This document shows, in pieces, positions 1 through 6,381 of a stretch of DNA of 64,000 nt. Position 1 is the first letter of the stretch. Every line of letters starts with the position of its first letter. A program made the position numbers and the translations under genes. The stretch is from Lachnospiraceae bacterium (GTDB taxonomy: Bacteria > Bacillota > Clostridia > Lachnospirales > Lachnospiraceae). The stretch lies in assembly GCA_017437065.1 (NCBI GenBank), contig JAFSBX010000143.1, positions 1 through 64,000 of the forward strand. The letters run 5' to 3'. The notes beneath the pieces are model-generated. The model was not told the origin of the DNA and did no database searches. It worked only from the letters and a program-made list of their open reading frames with translations.

Positions 1-98
1 GAAAACAGTTCCGGACAAAATCTATTTTGAATCTTATTACATTCAATGATAGGATTCTTTTCAAGTTTTTTTCTAATTCTTTCCTTCTCACGGCTCAT
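1..98 (-). CDS. Start of a protein running off the left edge, possibly a transposase
   Basis: An ATG at 98 (minus strand), preceded by an AGAGGTG ribosome binding site, opens a frame of 32 codons that leaves the window. The peptide begins MSREKERIRKKLEKN and is rich in Lys, Arg and Glu, then continues IIECNKIQNRFCPELF. The basic start resembles the N-termini of some DDE transposases of Clostridia, but no catalytic part is in the window, so the function is a guess. An inverted repeat lies just upstream (111-144). Confidence 0.35.
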   Translation of the reverse strand, partial: MSREKERIRKKLEKNPIIECNKIQNRFCPELF

Positions 99-110
99 TT
101 TGGCACCTCT

Positions 111-144
111 GCGATAAAGTTTTTCTCTTATTTTACCTTATCGC
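111..144. repeat. Short inverted repeat near the left-edge ORF
   Basis: GCGATAA (111-117) and TTATCGC (138-144) are perfect 7-bp arms around an AT-rich 20-base spacer, directly upstream of the minus-strand ATG at 98. It could be an operator or part of an insertion-sequence end. The neighbouring gene is incomplete, so neither reading can be chosen. Confidence 0.35.
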
Positions 145-252
145 AGTGAAAATCACAGTAATTCTTAATGATTTAGTGCGAATTATTTTTACCTTTCAAA
201 ACTGAAAAGATATTATTAATGAAAATAGAACTGACTTTTTATCAAAAAAGAG

Positions 253-306
253 TTGACAAAGCTTTTATTTTGTATTAAGCTCGAAATGAAGTTAGAACTT
301 TCTAAC
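253..306 (+). promoter_or_regulatory. feoA promoter with overlapping palindromic operator
   Basis: A TTGACA -35 box (253-258), 17-base spacer and TAAGCT -10 box (276-281) precede feoA. Immediately after, over the expected transcription start, lies GTTAGAACTTTCTAAC (291-306), a palindrome with 7-base arms and a 2-base centre. The same GTTAG-N6-CTAAC layout recurs before feoB (649-664). The position suggests a repressor site. The motif is closer to DtxR/MntR-type boxes than to a classical Fur box, but the regulator is not identified. Confidence 0.6.
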
Positions 307-363
307 CTAAATGGTAAAATTTTACATCTTAGTTTGTAAAGAGAAACATAGGAGGAAGCATAT

Positions 364-576
364 ATGAATTTAGTGGATGCTAATATTGGTGAAGAGTATA
401 TTATTAAAGACATTATAACAGAAGATGAAGAATTGAATGCTTTCCTTTTTTCTTTAGGATGTTATAGTGGAGAACCTATTACAGTAGTTTCTCGAAAAAA
501 AAGTGGCTGTGTTGTCTCCATCAAAGATGCCAGATACAATATTGATAATGAATTAGCAGCAGCTATTTCAATATAA
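364..576 (+). CDS. feoA: FeoA-like SH3 domain protein of the ferrous iron transporter
   Basis: A 70-residue protein of the FeoA family, small cytoplasmic beta-barrels that assist the FeoB Fe(II) channel. Family features seen are the early segment ending LGCYSGEPITVVSRKKSG and a final hydrophobic strand. The start has a strong AGGAGG site at 351-356. It sits 130 bases before feoB, separated by a terminator-like hairpin, so feoA may be transcribed both alone and with feoB. Regulation is probably through the palindrome at 291-306, consistent with metal-dependent repression. The family assignment rests on size, sequence pattern and the neighbour feoB. Confidence 0.85.
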   Translation: MNLVDANIGEEYIIKDIITEDEELNAFLFSLGCYSGEPITVVSRKKSGCVVSIKDARYNIDNELAAAISI

Positions 577-606
577 GACTGACGAGCAGGTGAAGTGGAG
601 AAAATT

Positions 607-637
607 AAAAATTGTCGCCGAGGAGCGACGATTTTTT
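607..637 (+). terminator. Terminator-like hairpin between feoA and feoB
   Basis: GTCGC (614-618) pairs with GCGAC (625-629). Flanking A-rich and T-rich runs extend the stem and leave a T tract on the plus strand. It may end the short feoA transcript or attenuate readthrough into feoB. Confidence 0.65.
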
Positions 638-648
638 AATGACATATG

Positions 649-664
649 GTTAGTTGTTACTAAC
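649..664 (+). promoter_or_regulatory. Second GTTAG-N6-CTAAC palindrome, upstream of feoB
   Basis: GTTAGTTGTTACTAAC has 6-base arms and the same outer pentamers as the palindrome at 291-306. It lies 42 bases upstream of the feoB start, next to a weak possible -10 (TAAAAT, 675-680). The shared motif argues that one metal-responsive regulator acts on both feo genes. Confidence 0.55.
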
Positions 665-705
665 AAACAAAGGATAAAATGAGAAAGCAAAAATGAGGAG
701 GATGT

Positions 706-2709
706 ATGATGAGAATCGCATTAACAGGTAATCCCAACAGTGGAAAGACTACGATGTTCAATGCCCTGACGGGAAGAAATGAACGGGTAGGTAACTGGGC
801 AGGCGTTACGGTAGAAAAAAAAGAAAGTCCAAGGAAAAAAAGCTATTTTGACGGAACGGAGGAAATCATTGCGGTAGATTTACCGGGTGCTTACTCCATG
901 TCACCATTTACATCAGAAGAAAGTATTACAAGTGCTTATGTAAAAAATGAAAATCCGGATGTAATTATTAATATTGTGGATGCAACAAACTTAAGCCGAA
1001 GTCTGTTCTTTACTACACAGTTAATGGAACTTGGAATCCCAATGGTGGTTGCTTTGAACAAAAGCGATGTAAATGAAAAGAAAGAAACAGAAATTAATGC
1101 GGAGCTTCTTTCAGAAAAGCTCGGTTGCCCGGTAATTGAGACGATTTCTACATCTTCCAATCATAATGGATTAAAGGATGTTGTAAATAAAGCGGTATCC
1201 TTAAAAGGAAGTACACAGAAAGCTACCTATGTACAGGAAAACATTAATTTACAGGATAAAGCAGAAGTAGAGGCAGCTGACAGAAAGCGTTTTGCTTTTG
1301 TAAATAAGATTGTAAAGGATGTTGAAAAGCGTAAAGTACTTACAAAGGACACAAACAAACAGGATAAAATCGACCAGATAATTACAAGTCCGTGGTTAGG
1401 CATTCCGATTTTTGCTGTAATTATGTTCCTTGTATTTTATATTTCACAGACAACATTAGGAACATGGATTGCAGACTGGTTAGTAGGCTGGATTGAAACA
1501 TTTCAGGAATGGGTTGCAGGAATGGTGGAAGGTGCAAATCCGTTTTTACAGTCCCTGCTAGTAGACGGTATTATCGGCGGTGTAGGTGCCGTTGTAGGAT
1601 TCCTTCCGTTAGTAATGGTAATGTACTTTTTGATTGCTTTATTGGAAGACTGTGGTTATATGGCTCGTGCAACAGTTGTACTTGATCCGATTTTCAAAAG
1701 AGTTGGTCTTTCCGGTAAATCTGTTATTCCAATGGTAATCGGTACAGGTTGTGCCATTCCGGGTGTTATGGCATGCCGTACTATCCGAAACGAAAGAGAA
1801 CGCAGAGCAACAGCCATGTTGACACCGTTCATGCCTTGTGGTGCGAAACTTCCTGTAATTGCACTTTTTGTTGGTGCATTTTTCCCGGATGCGGAATGGG
1901 TAAGTCCGTTGATGTATTTTGTAGGTATTTTGTTAATTTTATTCGGTGCTTTGTTAGTAAAACAAATTACAGGACACAAATATAGAAAATCTTTCTTTAT
2001 TATTGAGCTTCCGGAATATAAGATTCCCAGCTTAAAGAGAGCCATCGGTTCTATGTTATCCCGTGGTAAAGCGTACATTGTAAAAGCGGGTACCATTATT
2101 CTTGTATGTAATGCCGTTGTTCAGATTATGCAGACATTTAACTGGCAGTTACAGGTTGTGGAAGAAGGAATGGAAAGTACATCTATCCTTGCTACAATTG
2201 CTTCTCCGTTTGCGGTTATTTTGATTCCTTTAGGATTTGGTGTATGGCAGCTTGCAGCAGCAGCAATTACAGGTTTTATTGCAAAAGAAAATGTGGTAGG
2301 TACATTGGCAGTTGTTTATGGTCTTTCCAACTTTATTGATACCGAAGAATTGGCATTAGTGGGTGGCGGTAATGAAGTTGCCCTGGCTATGGGATTAACA
2401 AAGGTTGCAGCATTGGCATACTTAATGTTTAACCTGTTTACACCGCCTTGTTTTGCAGCCATCGGTGCCATGAACGCTGAAATGCAGGATAAGAAATGGC
2501 TCTGGGGTGGCCTTGCATTACAGTTAGGAACAGGTTATGTGGTGGCATTTTTGGTATATCAGATTGGTACATTAGTTACCACAGGAACACTTGGCAGCGG
2601 ATTTGTTCCGGGACTGATTGCAGTGATTGCCATGGTTGCAATTGTAGTGGGATTGATTGTCAGAACAAACAAAAAATTCAGTGCTGAGTATAAATTAAAT
2701 GCAAACTAA
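706..2709 (+). CDS. feoB: Ferrous iron transport protein B (FeoB)
   Basis: A 667-residue membrane GTPase that imports Fe(II). The N-terminal G domain shows G1 GNPNSGKT (residues 8-15), G3 DLPG (58-61) and G4 NKSD (118-121). A helical regulatory segment follows, then a multi-pass membrane domain with the two family Gate regions (around GTGCAIPGVMACRTIRNER and FIAKENVVGTLA). Two ATG codons lie in tandem at 706 and 709, and the GAGGAGG site at 694-700 suits either. The length is typical for the shorter FeoB type. It is followed by the Cys-rich FeoB partner and a Fur-like regulator, forming an iron uptake operon. Confidence 0.96.
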   Translation: MMRIALTGNPNSGKTTMFNALTGRNERVGNWAGVTVEKKESPRKKSYFDGTEEIIAVDLPGAYSMSPFTSEESITSAYVKNENPDVIINIVDATNLSRSLFFTTQLMELGIPMVVALNKSDVNEKKETEINAELLSEKLGCPVIETISTSSNHNGLKDVVNKAVSLKGSTQKATYVQENINLQDKAEVEAADRKRFAFVNKIVKDVEKRKVLTKDTNKQDKIDQIITSPWLGIPIFAVIMFLVFYISQTTLGTWIADWLVGWIETFQEWVAGMVEGANPFLQSLLVDGIIGGVGAVVGFLPLVMVMYFLIALLEDCGYMARATVVLDPIFKRVGLSGKSVIPMVIGTGCAIPGVMACRTIRNERERRATAMLTPFMPCGAKLPVIALFVGAFFPDAEWVSPLMYFVGILLILFGALLVKQITGHKYRKSFFIIELPEYKIPSLKRAIGSMLSRGKAYIVKAGTIILVCNAVVQIMQTFNWQLQVVEEGMESTSILATIASPFAVILIPLGFGVWQLAAAAITGFIAKENVVGTLAVVYGLSNFIDTEELALVGGGNEVALAMGLTKVAALAYLMFNLFTPPCFAAIGAMNAEMQDKKWLWGGLALQLGTGYVVAFLVYQIGTLVTTGTLGSGFVPGLIAVIAMVAIVVGLIVRTNKKFSAEYKLNAN

Positions 2710-2793
2710 TATAAGTTAAATGAATTTTTGCATGGTAAATATGAAGCTACTGAATGATTACATTAGATTGATTTGGTAAAAAGGAGTATTGGT

Positions 2794-3006
2794 ATGACAG
2801 ATTTGATTATCGCATTGATACTGTTGGTTATTATCGGTGCTGCAACAGCTTATATAGTGAAGGCAAAGAAAAGCGGTGCAAAATGTATCGGTTGTCCGGC
2901 AGGCGGTAATTGTTCGGGAAGGAATAACGGACAATGTGGATGTCATACCGATACAAAAGAGAAGGGAATGACAGATGGAACAAAATTTAGCGAAAAAGGG
3001 GAGTAG
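2794..3006 (+). CDS. FeoB-associated Cys-rich membrane protein
   Basis: A 70-residue protein with one N-terminal membrane helix (about residues 3-23) and a cysteine-rich tail containing CIGCPAGGNC and CGC. This is the pattern of the small FeoB-associated Cys-rich proteins found after feoB in Firmicutes, thought to play a FeoC-like accessory role or to handle iron at the membrane. The ATG at 2794 is chosen over an upstream TTG because AAAGGAG (2779-2785) is spaced 8 bases from it. Its 3' end overlaps the next gene by 32 bases, suggesting coupled translation. Confidence 0.85.
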   Translation: MTDLIIALILLVIIGAATAYIVKAKKSGAKCIGCPAGGNCSGRNNGQCGCHTDTKEKGMTDGTKFSEKGE

Positions 3007-3448
3007 GGGAACAGCAAATTATCATAGAACGGAAATGCAGCGTGAAATGGTCATTCAAAGACTGCGTGAAAGCGGATGCAGAATTACGAAACAGAGAGAA
3101 ATGTTGTTGGATGTCATTTTGCAGGAGGATTGCACAAGCTGTAAAGAAATTTATTATAAGGCGATTACAGTAGATGCGGGAATCGGGTCGGCAACGGTTT
3201 ACAGAATGGTAAATCTTTTGGAGGACATTGGTGCAATCAGCAGAAAAAATATGTATAAGATATCCTGTTGCATGGATTGTAATAAAGAAAATGCCTGTAT
3301 GATAGAATTTGATGATAATACGTTTTGTCAGCTTTCGGCACAGAATTGGTATAAGGTGATTTCAGAGGGGCTGAAGGTGTGTGGTTATGCAGGTGGAAAG
3401 AAAATTACAAGTGTGATGGTAGATCCATGTGCGAATGAGTGTTGCTAA
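2975..3448 (+). CDS. Fur-family regulator with a cysteine-rich C-terminal half
   Basis: A 157-residue protein. Residues about 25-95 match the Fur winged-helix domain, including the recognition segment GSATVYRMVNLLEDIGAISR. The second half departs from Fur, Zur and PerR. The usual His-rich HHDH region is missing and there are twelve cysteines in all (35, 53, 56, 98, 99, 102, 108, 118, 136, 152, 156, 157). CTSCKEIY stands where the family normally has a His-containing segment before EEIY. It may sense iron or redox state through Cys ligands or a cluster. Its position as last gene of the feo operon suggests feedback on iron uptake. An alternative start is the ATG near 3035. Confidence 0.8.
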   Translation: MEQNLAKKGSRGTANYHRTEMQREMVIQRLRESGCRITKQREMLLDVILQEDCTSCKEIYYKAITVDAGIGSATVYRMVNLLEDIGAISRKNMYKISCCMDCNKENACMIEFDDNTFCQLSAQNWYKVISEGLKVCGYAGGKKITSVMVDPCANECC

Positions 3449-3451
3449 AAA

Positions 3452-3500
3452 ACGCAGGGAGCAGTTTTGTAAAAACAAAATGCTCTCTGCGTCTTTTTTT
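3452..3500. terminator. Strong bidirectional terminator after the feo operon
   Basis: A long near-perfect stem (about 3452-3469 with 3475-3492) is followed by a T run on the plus strand and preceded by an A run. It can therefore end both the feo operon and the convergent cotJ operon. Confidence 0.85.
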
Positions 3501-3522
3501 TATTTAGAGTCGGGTATAGTTG

Positions 3523-4140
3523 TTATAACTTATTATCAAACATCTTTTTATCAAATTCAGGATTGAAATAGTAAAAGTTTTTAGAGTTCAGTTTTTCCTT
3601 TGTCATTTCAATGGCTTCACCGAAACGCTGGAAGTGTACAATTTCCCTTTCACGGAGAAACTTTAATGGTGCACGTACATCCGGGTCATCAATGACTCGT
3701 AAAAGGTTATCGTACACCGTACGTGCTTTTTGTTCGGCAGCCAGATTTTCATACAGGTCGGCAAAAACATCTCCTTTGGACTGAAATTCTAAAGAAGTGA
3801 AAGGAACTCCGGCAGCTGCCTGTGGCCATAATCCGGCGGTATGGTCAATATAATAGGCATCAAATCCGGCTGTTTTTGCCTGTTCAGGGGTGAGATTTCT
3901 GGTAAGCTGATAAACCATGGCACAGATGATTTCCATATGATTAATTTCCTCCGTGCCAATATCAGTCAGCAAACCGCCCACTTTTTTTACCGGCATGGAG
4001 TAGCGTTGTGCCAAATAACGCATGGATGCACTAAGTTCCCCGTCCGGTCCTCCATACTGGCTGATAATCAGCTGGGCTGTTTTTGGACAGGTTTTTTGAA
4101 TTTTTACAGGATATTGTAATCTCTTTTCATAAGCCCACAT
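3523..4140 (-). CDS. cotJC: Spore coat CotJC / manganese catalase-like protein
   Basis: A 205-residue protein of the manganese catalase family, CotJC type. It contains ferritin-like four-helix segments with metal-ligand motifs such as DIGTEEINHMEII and LREREIVHFQRFGEA. In spore formers CotJC is an inner coat protein encoded with CotJA and CotJB. The ATG at 4140 is preferred over one 21 bases upstream because GGAAGGAGG lies 7 bases before it. Its A is shared with the TGA stop of the preceding gene, which indicates translational coupling. A catalase role against peroxide is expected from the family but not shown here. Confidence 0.92.
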   Translation of the reverse strand: MWAYEKRLQYPVKIQKTCPKTAQLIISQYGGPDGELSASMRYLAQRYSMPVKKVGGLLTDIGTEEINHMEIICAMVYQLTRNLTPEQAKTAGFDAYYIDHTAGLWPQAAAGVPFTSLEFQSKGDVFADLYENLAAEQKARTVYDNLLRVIDDPDVRAPLKFLREREIVHFQRFGEAIEMTKEKLNSKNFYYFNPEFDKKMFDNKL

Positions 4141-4601
4141 CAGATAAGTCCTCCTTCCCATGGCATAGGTCCTTCATCCCAGTCATATTTTGCAGAATCA
4201 GCATTTCCCGTGACCATGGAAAGCTGAGTTAAAGCGTTATACTTTGCAGCATAATCGGCTAAAGTGTCCAGACGTTTTTTTAACAGTTCTTTCATTAACT
4301 GTTTACCTTTGGTACAGTCAGGATGAGTGTCAAGATAAAGTGTTAAGTCATTTATGGCAAATCCCACCATGGAAATCTGTTGCATTGCTTTTTCACGTTC
4401 TGTTAATTGTGACGTAACAGATTCGTTGCAAAAAGGGCAGGGAATTTCTTCCGCAGCAAAGAAATTCAGATTCAGGCAAGGGAAAATGGTGCCATGATAT
4501 AAAGAAGTATTTAAATCATATGGTTCACACCATTCCTGTTTCGGAAAAGACCCCATTGCCGGTGATTCATGGGTGCATTGACAATTTTGAGAATCATTCA
4601 T
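4140..4601 (-). CDS. Fused CotJA-CotJB spore coat protein
   Basis: A 153-residue protein that joins two coat proteins usually encoded separately. Residues about 25-50 carry the CotJA signature (LYHGTIFPCLNLNFF). Residues about 66-150 carry CotJB features (REKAMQQI, LTLYLDTHPDC, YAAKYNALTQLS, GPMPWE). A Cys-rich linker containing CPFC lies between. GGAGGT is 7 bases before ATG 4601; the in-frame ATG five codons upstream lacks a site. The gene is translationally coupled to cotJC. Its presence suggests sporulation capacity or its remnant. Confidence 0.85.
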   Translation of the reverse strand: MNDSQNCQCTHESPAMGSFPKQEWCEPYDLNTSLYHGTIFPCLNLNFFAAEEIPCPFCNESVTSQLTEREKAMQQISMVGFAINDLTLYLDTHPDCTKGKQLMKELLKKRLDTLADYAAKYNALTQLSMVTGNADSAKYDWDEGPMPWEGGLI

Positions 4602-4757
4602 AACAAATACCTCCATTAATAAAAGGTTAATAAGTTACTATAATATTTTTTGAAAAAATAAAATTGCTATGCTGGTGGATATTGGAGACAGAGAAGTTAT
4701 TTTTCGTGTAGCAGTAGTATTTCAACGATATTTAAAAAAATAACATTTTTTAGGGAG

Positions 4758-4786
4758 TTTACATTTTTTTCATTTCCTATTATCAT
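4758..4786 (+). promoter_or_regulatory. Promoter of the PurF-like gene
   Basis: TTTACA (4758-4763), 17-base spacer and TATCAT (4781-4786) form a housekeeping-type promoter about 45 bases before the start codon. Confidence 0.6.
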
Positions 4787-4830
4787 AGATATGATGACTT
4801 TAATTAAATCATAAGAAGTGAGGAAGAAAA

Positions 4831-6237
4831 ATGGGTGGATTTTTTGGCGTAGCATCAAAGCAGGATTGTGTATTCGATTTATTTTTTGGTATCGATTATC
4901 ACTCTCATCTTGGAACGAGACGTGGAGGAATGGCAGTATATGGTGAAAACGGATTTGACCGTGCGATTCATAATATAGAAAATTCTCCTTTTCGTACCAA
5001 ATTTGATAAAGATATGCAGGAAATGACAGGTAATTTAGGAATCGGTTGTATTTCTGATTACGAACCACAGCCATTGCTTGTACGTTCACATCATGGTACA
5101 TATGCACTGACTACAGTAAGTAAAATTAACAATATGGAAGAACTGACAAAGCAGTTGTTTGATAACGGACATTCTCATTTTTTGGAAATGAGCGGTGGAG
5201 ATATTAATGCAACGGAATTAATCGCATCATTGATTAATCAGAAAGAAAATCTGATTGAAGGTATTCAGTATGCTTTGGAAGTCGTGGATGGTTCGGTGTC
5301 GTTACTTCTGATGAATCAGGCGGGAATTTATGCCGCAAGAGATAAATACGGACGTACACCGATTGTGGTTGGTAAAAAAGATGATGCATATTGTGTGTCA
5401 TTTGAAAATTTTGCATATAAAAATCTTGGATATACAGATTATAAAGAATTGGGACCGGGTGAAATTGTGGTTCTGACAGACAAAAACTGCGTTACGCTGG
5501 TAAATCCCAACAAGGAAATGAAAATTTGTACTTTCCTCTGGGTATATTATGGCTATCCTTCCAGTGCTTATGAAGGAACAAGTGTAGAAAATATGCGTTA
5601 TGAATGTGGAAAGAGAATGGCACAGCGCGATAACGTAAAACCGGACATTGTAGCAGGTGTACCGGATTCCGGTATTGCACACGCTGTCGGTTATGCCAAT
5701 GAGTCAGGAATTCCATTTTCCAGACCATTTATTAAATATACACCTACATGGGCACGTTCCTTTATGCCTACAACACAAAAACAGCGCAATATGATTGCAA
5801 AAATGAAAATGATTGCAATTGAAGAATTGATCCGTGATAAGAGTCTGTTGTTAATAGATGACTCTATTGTAAGAGGTACACAGTTGAGAGAAACGACAGA
5901 ATTTTTATATGACAGTGGTGCAAAGGAAGTGCATATCCGCCCGGCTTGTCCGCCATTGTTATATGGATGTAAATATTTGAATTTCTCCCGTTCTTCATCG
6001 GAAATGGATTTAATTACCCGCCGTGTGATTGACAGACTGGAAAATGGCAATGTAACGGATGAGATTTTACAGGAATATGCAGATCCGGAATCAACCAAAT
6101 ATGAGCAGATGGTAGAAGAAATTCGTAAAGAGTTGAATTTTACAACGCTTAGGTTCAACAGACTGGATGATATGCTGGATTCTGTAGGAATCGATAAATG
6201 CAAACTTTGTACTTACTGCTGGGACGGCAGGGAATAA
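4831..6237 (+). CDS. PurF-like amidophosphoribosyltransferase lacking the glutaminase cysteine
   Basis: A 468-residue protein with the two-domain layout of PurF, which makes phosphoribosylamine from PRPP and glutamine. The C-terminal phosphoribosyltransferase domain is intact, with PRPP loop LLIDDSIVRGTQ (D343, D344). Cysteines resembling the iron-sulfur ligands of Bacillus PurF are kept (KICTF, RPACPP, and C457, C460, C463 at the end). The N-terminal glutaminase domain begins MGGFFGV where PurF has MCGIVG, so the catalytic N-terminal Cys is a Gly. It probably cannot use glutamine by the usual route and may use ammonia, another donor, or act as a paralogue. No other purine gene is adjacent. 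GAGGAAG precedes the ATG. Confidence 0.85.
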   Translation: MGGFFGVASKQDCVFDLFFGIDYHSHLGTRRGGMAVYGENGFDRAIHNIENSPFRTKFDKDMQEMTGNLGIGCISDYEPQPLLVRSHHGTYALTTVSKINNMEELTKQLFDNGHSHFLEMSGGDINATELIASLINQKENLIEGIQYALEVVDGSVSLLLMNQAGIYAARDKYGRTPIVVGKKDDAYCVSFENFAYKNLGYTDYKELGPGEIVVLTDKNCVTLVNPNKEMKICTFLWVYYGYPSSAYEGTSVENMRYECGKRMAQRDNVKPDIVAGVPDSGIAHAVGYANESGIPFSRPFIKYTPTWARSFMPTTQKQRNMIAKMKMIAIEELIRDKSLLLIDDSIVRGTQLRETTEFLYDSGAKEVHIRPACPPLLYGCKYLNFSRSSSEMDLITRRVIDRLENGNVTDEILQEYADPESTKYEQMVEEIRKELNFTTLRFNRLDDMLDSVGIDKCKLCTYCWDGRE

Positions 6238-6293
6238 GTTTAAAGTTACCGGTTACGGAGTAAACAGTAACTAAAAAAGAAAATTTACAAAAT

Positions 6294-6336
6294 TTTACAA
6301 CATAAATTGACATTTACTATAATATAGTGATAAAAT
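6294..6336 (+). promoter_or_regulatory. Overlapping promoters for carB
   Basis: Two arrangements are possible: TTTACA (6294-6299) with TATAAT (6318-6323), or TTGACA (6307-6312) with TAAAAT (6331-6336). Both have 18-base spacers. carB is therefore probably transcribed on its own. Confidence 0.55.
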
Positions 6337-6381
6337 ATTGCAGAAAAAAATACAAAATAAAAAATATTCAGGAGGATTCTC

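Noticed and set aside
1656..2096. 146-codon antisense ORF within feoB
   Set aside because: Shadow of a well-supported gene; no start signals or family features.
2773..2793. TTG start for the Cys-rich FeoB partner
   Set aside because: The codon lies upstream of the AAAGGAG site, which is correctly spaced only to ATG 2794.
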